The notes under the pieces are model-generated. The model was not told the DNA's origin. It saw only the letters and a program-made list of their open reading frames with translations, and did not search any database. From Microcaldota archaeon (GTDB taxonomy: Archaea > Micrarchaeota > Micrarchaeia > Micrarchaeales > CABMGC01), in NCBI GenBank assembly GCA_021846005.1, contig JAJZIZ010000007.1, positions 1 through 18,894 of the forward strand: a stretch of DNA of 18,894 bases, given 5' to 3'. Position numbers and translations under genes: made by a program. Below, piece by piece: positions 1-6,442 of the stretch; the stretch's first letter is position 1, and each line of letters starts with the position of its first letter.

Positions 1-392
1 TGTTTACCATTTCCGGGGTATACATAAACCCTCATTTCCCTCGGGATGTTGCTAAGCGATCCAATCTCCGGAAATTCTCCTATCTTGCCGTCTTTCATTA
101 TCTTTCTGTATCCTTCTCTTCCTCCGATGCCCCTGCCTTTCAGATAAATACACTCTCCAATAAATGATTTCAATACATTGGGGTCTCTTGCCGCTACAAA
201 GAATTCACTAAACGTGAGTTCCCTGAGTTCGCTTTTGTTTATTATATCTATGCTCTCTTTTGATTTTATTTTTCCTTCAAAACGCATTAAATATATAGGC
301 AAAAAACCAACGCTAATTTTCTCGAATTCGGGTTCGACCACGTATTTAAGCTCTTCAATTATCGTTTTTGCAAATGCCCTTTCTCTATTCAT
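1..392 (-). CDS. Unrecognised protein, C-terminal end off the left edge
   Basis: An open frame reads from an ATG at 392 to the left edge without a stop, giving about 130 residues of an incomplete protein. An in-frame TGA lies six codons upstream of the ATG with no other ATG between, so the start is well constrained. The protein starts MNRERAFAKTIIEELKYVV, is soluble and mixed alpha/beta, has no predicted membrane segment, and carries a Gly/Arg-rich stretch (GRGIGGREGYRK) near residue 88. A TATA-like element lies about 55 nt upstream. I do not recognise the family and assign no function. It is divergent from citrate synthase, so shared regulation is possible but not shown. Confidence 0.6.
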   Translation of the reverse strand, partial: MNRERAFAKTIIEELKYVVEPEFEKISVGFLPIYLMRFEGKIKSKESIDIINKSELRELTFSEFFVAARDPNVLKSFIGECIYLKGRGIGGREGYRKIMKDGKIGEFPEIGSLSNIPREMRVYVYPGNGK

Positions 393-442
393 TTTCCAAC
401 CTGTTTGTCATCATAGCACCCTTCAAAGAATGTTGGATATAA

Positions 443-450
443 TTATATAA
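443..450 (-). promoter_or_regulatory. TATA-like box for the leftmost minus-strand gene
   Basis: TTATATAA lies about 55 nt upstream of the ATG at 392. With an archaeal TATA-to-start spacing of about 25 nt it would give a leader of roughly 25-30 nt. The element is palindromic, so direction cannot be read from it alone. The rest of the 393-611 interval shows no repeat or RNA gene that I can recognise. Confidence 0.35.
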
Positions 451-573
451 AATGCTTTATTTCTTTTCTATCAATTTCTCCCGTAACGCAGATATGCCAA
501 GCAAAAGAAAATACTGTTTCAGCAGCAACGGCACTCAAGCTTTGCCTGCAAAAATGCCAACTTCAGATAAACT

Positions 574-583
574 AATAAAATAT
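574..583 (+). promoter_or_regulatory. TATA-like box upstream of citrate synthase
   Basis: AATAAAATAT is centred about 33 nt before the ATG at 612, as expected for an archaeal gene with a leader of only a few bases. It overlaps the in-frame ATG at 582, which argues that 582 is not the translation start. Confidence 0.4.
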
Positions 584-611
584 GGCTTCTTATCTTCTCT
601 TGGGTAAGGAA

Positions 612-1763
612 ATGCAAGAAAAACCAACAATAAATCTTGGGCTGGAAGGTGTCTACTTTTCTGAAAGCAGAATAGCCATGATCGACGGAATCAACGGAAG
701 GCTTTATTATTGCGGCTATTCCATAGCGTCTCTTGCCGAAAACTCCACGTACGAGGAAACTTGTTATCTCATACTTCACGGAAGGCTTCCCACAAGCGAA
801 GAACTGGAGAAATTCTCCGCGATGATGAAAAGTTTCAGGGATCTTCCGGACGGAATAATTCGCCTTATAAAAGAAATGGCCAGGAACACAGTGCCTATGG
901 ATACACTGAGGACTGCGATATCAGCTTTGCCTGCATATCAGAGCAACAAATATGAGAATCCAGAAGAGGAAAATTTTGCCGAAAGCGTAAACATAATCTC
1001 AAAATCAGCAAGCATAATTGCAGCGATAGAGCGTTTTAGGAACGGACAGGATTACATAAAGCCTAACGCCTCTCTGGGACATGCTGCCAATTTTCTCTAC
1101 ATGCTGAAGGGCTCTCCCCCGGATGAAAAGCATTCAAAGATACTTGATGTCATGATGATTCTGCATGCCGAGCACGGATCCAACGCCTCAACGTTCACCT
1201 CGATAGCGGCCGCGTCAACCCTCAGCGATCTATATTCTGCTATAACTGCCGGAATATCGGCGCTGAAAGGACCGCTTCACGGCGGAGCAGACGAAGCGGC
1301 ATTGCGCATGCTTTATGCCATAGGCAAGCCTGAAAACACGGCCAAATATATCGACGATGCACTGTCCGGAAAGAAGAGAATAATGGGTTTCGGGCACAGG
1401 ATATACAAGACATACGATCCAAGGGCCAGGATAATAAAGAAATACCTCGAAGAACTTGAAAATGATGCAAACGGCGAGGTAAGAAAGCTTGCGAAAATAG
1501 AAATGGAAGCCGAGAAGATAATGATAGACAAGCTGGGGAAGCAGAAGGGCATATGGCCAAATGTGGACTTTTTCTCCGGTCCTGTGTATATCTCTCTTGG
1601 AATATCAAAGGAGATATTTACTCCGCTATTTGCAGCGAGCAGAAGCGTCGGCTGGTGCGCTCATGTAATAGAATACTGGAAAAATAACAGGCTGATACGT
1701 CCTCTGGATTACTATACTGGAAGCATAGACTTGGAATATTTGCCAATCTCGGAAAGGCGATGA
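612..1763 (+). CDS. gltA: Citrate synthase (archaeal type, dimeric family)
   Basis: Condenses acetyl-CoA with oxaloacetate to citrate in the cytoplasm; some family members also accept propionyl-CoA and make 2-methylcitrate. The ATG at 612 gives 383 residues, matching the length and N-terminus of Thermoplasma-type enzymes. An in-frame ATG at 582 would add ten residues with no family counterpart and sits in the TATA-like element. Counting from 612, the catalytic residues are visible: His223 in GPLHGG, His262 in MGFGHRIYKTYDPRA and Asp319 in PNVDFFSG. These correspond to His222, His262 and Asp317 of the Thermoplasma enzyme. The C-terminus ends YLPISERR, as in relatives. The gene converges on the prpD-icd-mqo operon with 24 bp between stop codons. 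A role as methylcitrate synthase cannot be excluded because a prpD homologue lies nearby. Confidence 0.93.
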   Translation: MQEKPTINLGLEGVYFSESRIAMIDGINGRLYYCGYSIASLAENSTYEETCYLILHGRLPTSEELEKFSAMMKSFRDLPDGIIRLIKEMARNTVPMDTLRTAISALPAYQSNKYENPEEENFAESVNIISKSASIIAAIERFRNGQDYIKPNASLGHAANFLYMLKGSPPDEKHSKILDVMMILHAEHGSNASTFTSIAAASTLSDLYSAITAGISALKGPLHGGADEAALRMLYAIGKPENTAKYIDDALSGKKRIMGFGHRIYKTYDPRARIIKKYLEELENDANGEVRKLAKIEMEAEKIMIDKLGKQKGIWPNVDFFSGPVYISLGISKEIFTPLFAASRSVGWCAHVIEYWKNNRLIRPLDYYTGSIDLEYLPISERR

Positions 1764-1787
1764 GCATCTTACCGCGCGGCAGGCACT

Positions 1788-3125
1788 TCAGGGGTGTATT
1801 TTTCCAAGTTCCCTCTCGTATCTGCCTTTGTTGAATTCTGCGCCAAGGTATTCTGTAATGTACTGCATGTCCTTGAGCGAATTTGCAAGACATGAGGATG
1901 CCCCAGGAGAAGGCGTAATATTGAATATGACTCCATCATGTTTTATCTTTCCCGCTCCGAGCACCAGGGCATGCTTATTCTCATCTATCATCTGGGGCCT
2001 TATGCCTCCTATGTCTCCATTAAGCCTAAGATTTTCAAATTTGAGGGAGGGTACTATTTTCGATGCCTCTTTTTTCAGAAAACTATACTTGCCTATCCCC
2101 GGTACGCTGTAACCCATGTTATTTCCGATGATCCTTCTTATGTCCTTATTGAAAAGTATCTTTTCAAGACTGACCATCGTAGGTATGTCAAAATCAAAGG
2201 TCTTCATGTAGTCTATTACTGTGTCAAGATGTCTCTTTTCAAGCATTGGCGGTATCGTAACTGTAGGCCCAAACCTTGTGATGTTCTTGTCTGCAATGTC
2301 AGGGTCTCCGTGGACCGCAGCAAACGGTATGCCCCCTTTCTGTACTCTGTAAACCTTTCCGTTCAGTACTTTTCTTGATGTATAAAATCCGGCGCCCACC
2401 GAGAGTATCGAGAGGTTCTTCTCTATCCCTATGGACTTTGCAAAATAGAGGCTGTAACTGCCTGTGGCAAATACGACAAATCGTGAAAAATATTCGTTTT
2501 TGTGGGTATATACCCTGTATCTTTTTCCTCTTTTCTCCATGCCCATGACTCTGGTGTTGAAAAGAAGGCTTACTCTTTCTTTTCCCACGGCTTTAGCCTG
2601 AGAGGCGAACATATGTGTCATTTTCCCGAAATCAATCATATACCCTGTCTTGGAAAGAAGAGCCCCTATCTCTTCCTCCTTTTTTCTGTCTTTTACCACA
2701 TACGGTTCCAGTTTTGCTATCTCCTTCCTTTCAAGTTCCATGCTTGAAGGAAAGAGTTTTTTCAGTCTTGTCTTGTATATGTTATCAAGAGTCTCTATCT
2801 CTTCGCTGCCTACGCCTAATACCATTTTTTGGCATTTCTTTATGACGTCTCTGTTGGTTCCCGGGCTCTGCATTCTGAAATACCTGAGAATTCTCTCGGC
2901 CTCATGCTTTATTCTTGACGCCTCTTCTGCTGAGTAATTGGTTTCTATGTCACCGAAATGCAGTGTCTGGGCATTGTTCCTGCTGTTTGAATTGAGTGTT
3001 GCAAGATCATCATACTTCTCAATGAGCAATATTTTTTTCAGATCTGTGTATCTAGTAAGAGTATACAAAAGAGAAGCTCCGGTTATCCCCCCTCCCACAA
3101 TTATGACATCATATGTATCTTTCAT
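1788..3125 (-). CDS. mqo: Malate:quinone oxidoreductase-like FAD-dependent dehydrogenase
   Basis: Probable FAD enzyme oxidising malate to oxaloacetate and passing electrons to quinone at the inner face of the membrane. The 445-residue protein opens with a Rossmann dinucleotide motif, VIIVGGGITGA, with glycines at residues 11-13 and 16. It then shows NNAQTLHFGDIETNY, which parallels the NNAGTGH...ELNYTP region of Mqo, and near the C-terminus GAGKIKHDGVIFNITPSPGA, parallel to the Mqo substrate/flavin end motif. It is shorter than bacterial Mqo (about 490-500) and has no membrane helix, which suits a peripheral protein. The start codon overlaps the icd stop as TAATG, so translation is probably coupled. 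The wider family includes L-2-hydroxyglutarate and glycerol-3-phosphate dehydrogenases; the end motifs and the TCA neighbours favour malate. Confidence 0.75.
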   Translation of the reverse strand: MKDTYDVIIVGGGITGASLLYTLTRYTDLKKILLIEKYDDLATLNSNSRNNAQTLHFGDIETNYSAEEASRIKHEAERILRYFRMQSPGTNRDVIKKCQKMVLGVGSEEIETLDNIYKTRLKKLFPSSMELERKEIAKLEPYVVKDRKKEEEIGALLSKTGYMIDFGKMTHMFASQAKAVGKERVSLLFNTRVMGMEKRGKRYRVYTHKNEYFSRFVVFATGSYSLYFAKSIGIEKNLSILSVGAGFYTSRKVLNGKVYRVQKGGIPFAAVHGDPDIADKNITRFGPTVTIPPMLEKRHLDTVIDYMKTFDFDIPTMVSLEKILFNKDIRRIIGNNMGYSVPGIGKYSFLKKEASKIVPSLKFENLRLNGDIGGIRPQMIDENKHALVLGAGKIKHDGVIFNITPSPGASSCLANSLKDMQYITEYLGAEFNKGRYERELGKIHP

Positions 3126-4162
3126 TATCTTCCGCCTTCTATCTCTTTTTTTATGTATCTTCCAACATCAGAGCATTTTTTGCTGCCTCCAAGGTCATAA
3201 GTTTTTACTCCTGCCTTTATCGATTTGATTACTGCTTTCTCTATGCATTTCTCGGCGTTTTCAAATCCCATCCAATTGTACATCATTCCAGCTGCCATGA
3301 TCGTACCTATGGGATTTACCTTGTCTTGTCCTTTGTATTTGGGCGCCGAGCCGTGTATGGGTTCAAACATTGCATACCGTTCGCCTATGTTTGCCGAAGG
3401 ACCAGTTCCTATGCCTCCTACTACCATTGCCGATTCGTCAGACAATATGTCTCCAAAAAGATTCTCTGTCACTATCACATCATAATTTTGCGGATTTTTT
3501 ATAAGCCACTGTGCCATGGCGTCTACATGCGCATCGTCAATCTTGAATCCTCTATATTTTCTGCCCACTTTCTCTATTGTGTCTTTCAGGAGTGCGTTGG
3601 AGGTTTTCAGTATATTGCCCTTGTGCACTATTGTCACATGTTTTTTTCTCTTCTTTGCAAGCTCAAAAGCAAATCTCCCTATTCTCTCGCTTGCCTTCCT
3701 TGTTATAATCATCACGCTTGCGGCTGCATCATCTCCTATCTTGAAATCTATCCCTGAATACAATCCTTCCGTGTTTTCCCTGACTATGACGAGGTCTATG
3801 TCATCCCTGAGTCCCCTGACTCCTGGCATTGACTTTGCAGGCCTTACATTGGCATACAAGTCAAACATCCTCCTTATCTTTACCGCAGCACTGGTCTCCG
3901 AGCCTGCGCCTTCGGGAGTAGTCATAGGCCCTTTTATCACGCAGTCGCTCTTTTTAAGAAGGTCTATGGTCTCTTCAGGCAGATTGGTTCCAAATTTCCG
4001 TATGCAGTCGAATCCTGCCTTTCCCATTCTTATGTTCATCTCTATTCCGAATCTTCTGTTCACCTCTTCTATTATTGGAATAGCAACTTCAATTATCTCA
4101 GGTCCAACCCCGTCGCCGGGAAGTACAGAAATGTTCCATTTTTTTCTTATAGCCATAATCAT
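3125..4162 (-). CDS. icd: Isocitrate dehydrogenase, NADP-type, of the beta-decarboxylating dehydrogenase family
   Basis: Oxidatively decarboxylates isocitrate to 2-oxoglutarate. The 345-residue protein starts with the family motif LPGDGVGPE. Aligned with E. coli Icd from memory, the substrate residues Ser113, Arg119, Arg129, Arg153 and Tyr160 appear as Ser91, Arg97, Arg107, Arg128 and Tyr135. Lys179 in VHKGN, Asp212 in DAHVDAMAQ, and Asp236/Asp240 in LFGDILSDE fit the catalytic Lys and metal ligands. Lys273-Tyr274 in HGSAPKYKGQDK is the pair that binds the 2'-phosphate of NADP, whereas NAD enzymes usually have Asp here. The leucines typical of isopropylmalate dehydrogenase are replaced. The Asn115 equivalent is Ala93, so homoisocitrate or a related acid is a weaker alternative. 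The start forms an ATGA overlap with the comA-like stop; an in-frame ATG two codons later (4156) is an alternative. Confidence 0.83.
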   Translation of the reverse strand: MIMAIRKKWNISVLPGDGVGPEIIEVAIPIIEEVNRRFGIEMNIRMGKAGFDCIRKFGTNLPEETIDLLKKSDCVIKGPMTTPEGAGSETSAAVKIRRMFDLYANVRPAKSMPGVRGLRDDIDLVIVRENTEGLYSGIDFKIGDDAAASVMIITRKASERIGRFAFELAKKRKKHVTIVHKGNILKTSNALLKDTIEKVGRKYRGFKIDDAHVDAMAQWLIKNPQNYDVIVTENLFGDILSDESAMVVGGIGTGPSANIGERYAMFEPIHGSAPKYKGQDKVNPIGTIMAAGMMYNWMGFENAEKCIEKAVIKSIKAGVKTYDLGGSKKCSDVGRYIKKEIEGGR

Positions 4163-5001
4163 CCTTTGTATATTGTTTTCTTACCCTTCCAGATGTCAGG
4201 GTTGCCCCACAATCCGAGCCTCCATACATTGAATTCGGTTACCTGTGTGTGGTCTATGAAAAGATTAACATCTTTAGAAACATTGAGCAGATACCACTTG
4301 AAGACTTCTGGATCGGCAGCTTCAAACATCCACCTTCCAAAGCCGAATTTTTTTATCAGCTCAAGTATAACATCTTTTCTCCATTTTTCCGGAGGCATGT
4401 CCTCCGTAAGCCCCTCGGACTCGATCATTATGACTTCGGCTCCCGACCTTATCTGCTGTTTTGCCTCCTCGAAAAACTCCTTAAGCGGCCTAAGCTTGGG
4501 CTTATAGCCTGCTATGTGCGTCCCTGCTCCTGCGCCTATCATAAGCGATATCTCGGGCTTCGGCTTCATTCCCATGTCATGTACTTTCTCCACCATGGCC
4601 AGCTTGTCCTCCAGCCTTATGCTGGCGAAGCCGCTTGATATTTCAATGACGTCAAAGCCAAGCTCCCTGCATTCCCTGAAGTACCTGTCAACTGCCTTCT
4701 CTCCCTGCAGCAGTACTCTTTCCACAAAGCCTCCGGTAGATACATAAACGTCATTTTTGTGGCACATCTCTATTATTTTCCTGACATGCTCCTGTTTCAT
4801 GAGCCTCATCGTGCCGCATGCAAACTTCATGCCGTCAAAATAATCTCCCCACTCTTCCAGGAGATCTTTTATGTATGTAAGGGTCGGTGTTGCTGCATAA
4901 TAAGGCACTCTTACCTCTGTAATGCCTTTTTTTCTCGGCTTTCTGCTCAATTCCTCTATCTCCACAAAGTCCAAAGCCTTTCTTTCTTTGCTAGTTGCCA
5001 T
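4159..5001 (-). CDS. comA: Phosphosulfolactate synthase (ComA) family protein
   Basis: Member of the ComA/Hsa32 TIM-barrel family, whose characterised methanogen enzyme adds sulfite to phosphoenolpyruvate to give phosphosulfolactate for coenzyme M. The 280 residues show the family landmarks in order: DYFDGMKFACGT near 53-64, VYVSTGGFVER near 85-95, GFDVIEISSGFASI near 114-127, KPEISLMIGAG near 147-157, GAEVIMIESEGL near 187-198, and FEAADPEVFKWYL followed by RLGLWG at the C-terminus. It is about 30 residues longer than methanogen ComA. It starts 9 nt after prpD stops and overlaps icd by ATGA, so it is made with TCA enzymes. No comB, comC, comD or comE lies in the window. The family assignment is firm, but the reaction in this organism is unknown; the plant homologue Hsa32 shows that not all members make phosphosulfolactate. 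Confidence 0.75.
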   Translation of the reverse strand: MATSKERKALDFVEIEELSRKPRKKGITEVRVPYYAATPTLTYIKDLLEEWGDYFDGMKFACGTMRLMKQEHVRKIIEMCHKNDVYVSTGGFVERVLLQGEKAVDRYFRECRELGFDVIEISSGFASIRLEDKLAMVEKVHDMGMKPKPEISLMIGAGAGTHIAGYKPKLRPLKEFFEEAKQQIRSGAEVIMIESEGLTEDMPPEKWRKDVILELIKKFGFGRWMFEAADPEVFKWYLLNVSKDVNLFIDHTQVTEFNVWRLGLWGNPDIWKGKKTIYKG

Positions 5002-5010
5002 AAAATCACT

Positions 5011-6375
5011 TTAACAGAATTCCTTAAAAAGCAAGCCGATATCTTTAAGCTTATCGAGATTCCACACCATGGATATTGCCTTGTTTGTCTTTGGCTCGCT
5101 GAGTTTTCTCAGCGCAAGCTTTCTAAATTTCTCCTCTATCTCTTTGTTGCTCATCGGATTCTTCCAATGTCCCTTCGAATACAGCACTTCCTTGTAAAGA
5201 ACGCCGCCGTTTTTCATCACTATCCTAAGGCTCGCCGCATTTACTGTGCCTCCCTTATTAAAAAGGGAAGTGTATTTTTTGATTTCATTTACCTTAATTC
5301 TCTTCATGAATTCTACTGTTGTCCTATCCTCAAATCTTTTCCTTTCAAAAGTCTCTATGCCGACTCCTCCATCAATCAGGGCAGCGGCGACTATGTACGG
5401 TATGCTATGGTCTGCAGTTTCCTTCGTCTCCGGTTTCCATTTCTCCGCGCCGCTTCCTATCACTTTTACGGTAGCTTCTCCGGCGCCTATCTCAACACTT
5501 GCTATCTCATCAATGGAATGTATTTTCCTGCGAAGGTCCAAGGCCGCAAATATCGCCGCCTGTGCCCTTGTCTCTGCTGGATAATACTTCATTAAATTTT
5601 TATCTATCCTGAATCTTCCTTTCAATCCTCCGAATCTTTTGGCATTGAACGTAAACCTTCCGCTCACCTGATTGAAAAATCCCATCTCTCCTTCAAATAC
5701 CGGATCCGGCCCTGTAATTCCTTCCCTCGCAAGCCTTGCGGAAAATATGGCGTTTCTTGCCACATCAGAAAAAGCGAAGGCTTTCCACTCCGAAAGCATC
5801 CCTGCTCGCACCTGCCTCATTACGAGATGTGAATTAAGGGCTATGTTTATTGCCTGTTCTGTTTTGTCATCATCCAATCTCATGAGTCTTGAAGCAGATG
5901 CGCTTACTGAAACAAGCCCATATATTACATGATCCCACCCTCTCTTCCAGAGGTTTGCGGAATCAGCAAGCCTGGCCTGTATTTCATAGGCAAGAAGGCA
6001 TGCCAGTATTGCATCCCTGCCATTCCTGCCTTCAGATTCTGCTACTGCAAGCATTGGCATTATGTTGTCACTGGGGTGTGAGAACTCCTTTGAATCATAC
6101 GTATCATTAAAATCGAAATATCTTGTCATGGCCCCGTTTACAAACGCGGCAATCTCAGGTTCAGTCTTTATCGCTGTTCCAAGTACGGTTGACCTTCCTC
6201 CTTTCATGCCCTTTATTGCATTCCTTGCCTTCGTTATGGTGGGTTCGCCATACGCACCAATTCCGCATCCCAGCGTATCAAGTATAAGCCTATTGATGTT
6301 TTTTATGCTGGTGTCTGGGACATCTCCATAATCTATTGAATTTACGTATTCTGAAATCTGCCTCGATATCTTCAT
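5011..6375 (-). CDS. prpD: MmgE/PrpD family dehydratase (2-methylcitrate dehydratase-like)
   Basis: PrpD removes water from 2-methylcitrate, and E. coli PrpD also has some aconitase activity. The family further contains cis-aconitate decarboxylase and iminodisuccinate epimerase. Counting from the ATG at 6375 (454 residues) it has the signature Asp88, Asp91, Thr92 and His100-Pro-Ser-Asp in DFNDTY...SHPSDNI. It also has GWDHVIYG with the second conserved His, EWKAFAFSDVARNAIF with a conserved Lys, and KYYPAETRAQAA, where the His I expect in PrpD proteins is Arg. The frame is open up to 6474, but that extension would overlap the upstream gene and adds 33 residues outside the family; a TATA-like element 31 nt before 6375 supports the later start. 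It is the first gene of the operon with comA-like, icd and mqo. No aconitase is visible nearby, so it may supply the citrate-to-isocitrate step (inference). Confidence 0.8.
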   Translation of the reverse strand: MKISRQISEYVNSIDYGDVPDTSIKNINRLILDTLGCGIGAYGEPTITKARNAIKGMKGGRSTVLGTAIKTEPEIAAFVNGAMTRYFDFNDTYDSKEFSHPSDNIMPMLAVAESEGRNGRDAILACLLAYEIQARLADSANLWKRGWDHVIYGLVSVSASASRLMRLDDDKTEQAINIALNSHLVMRQVRAGMLSEWKAFAFSDVARNAIFSARLAREGITGPDPVFEGEMGFFNQVSGRFTFNAKRFGGLKGRFRIDKNLMKYYPAETRAQAAIFAALDLRRKIHSIDEIASVEIGAGEATVKVIGSGAEKWKPETKETADHSIPYIVAAALIDGGVGIETFERKRFEDRTTVEFMKRIKVNEIKKYTSLFNKGGTVNAASLRIVMKNGGVLYKEVLYSKGHWKNPMSNKEIEEKFRKLALRKLSEPKTNKAISMVWNLDKLKDIGLLFKEFC

Positions 6376-6401
6376 TTTCTCATTAATCACTAATTCCTTG
6401 C

Positions 6402-6410
6402 TAATTAAAA
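6402..6410 (-). promoter_or_regulatory. TATA-like box of the prpD-comA-icd-mqo operon
   Basis: On the minus strand TTTTAATTA is centred about 31 nt before the prpD ATG at 6375, inside the 67-nt gap after the upstream gene. This is good spacing for a leaderless or very short-leader archaeal transcript, and makes the four genes downstream the likely transcription unit. Confidence 0.4.
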
Positions 6411-6442
6411 GACTTTGCCCGCTTTCTGTTTTCACCGTGCAG

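Noticed and set aside
582..611. Ten-residue N-terminal extension of citrate synthase from the ATG at 582
   Set aside because: The ATG lies in the TATA-like element, and the protein from 612 already aligns start to end with Thermoplasma-type citrate synthase.
1772..1779. Palindrome CCGCGCGG between the convergent citrate synthase and mqo stops
   Set aside because: Only 8 bp, no loop or U-run at useful spacing; too short to call a terminator or site.
3113..4232. Long plus-strand open frames (214 and 238 codons) opposite icd
   Set aside because: They mirror the codons of a clearly homologous minus-strand gene and show no family features of their own.
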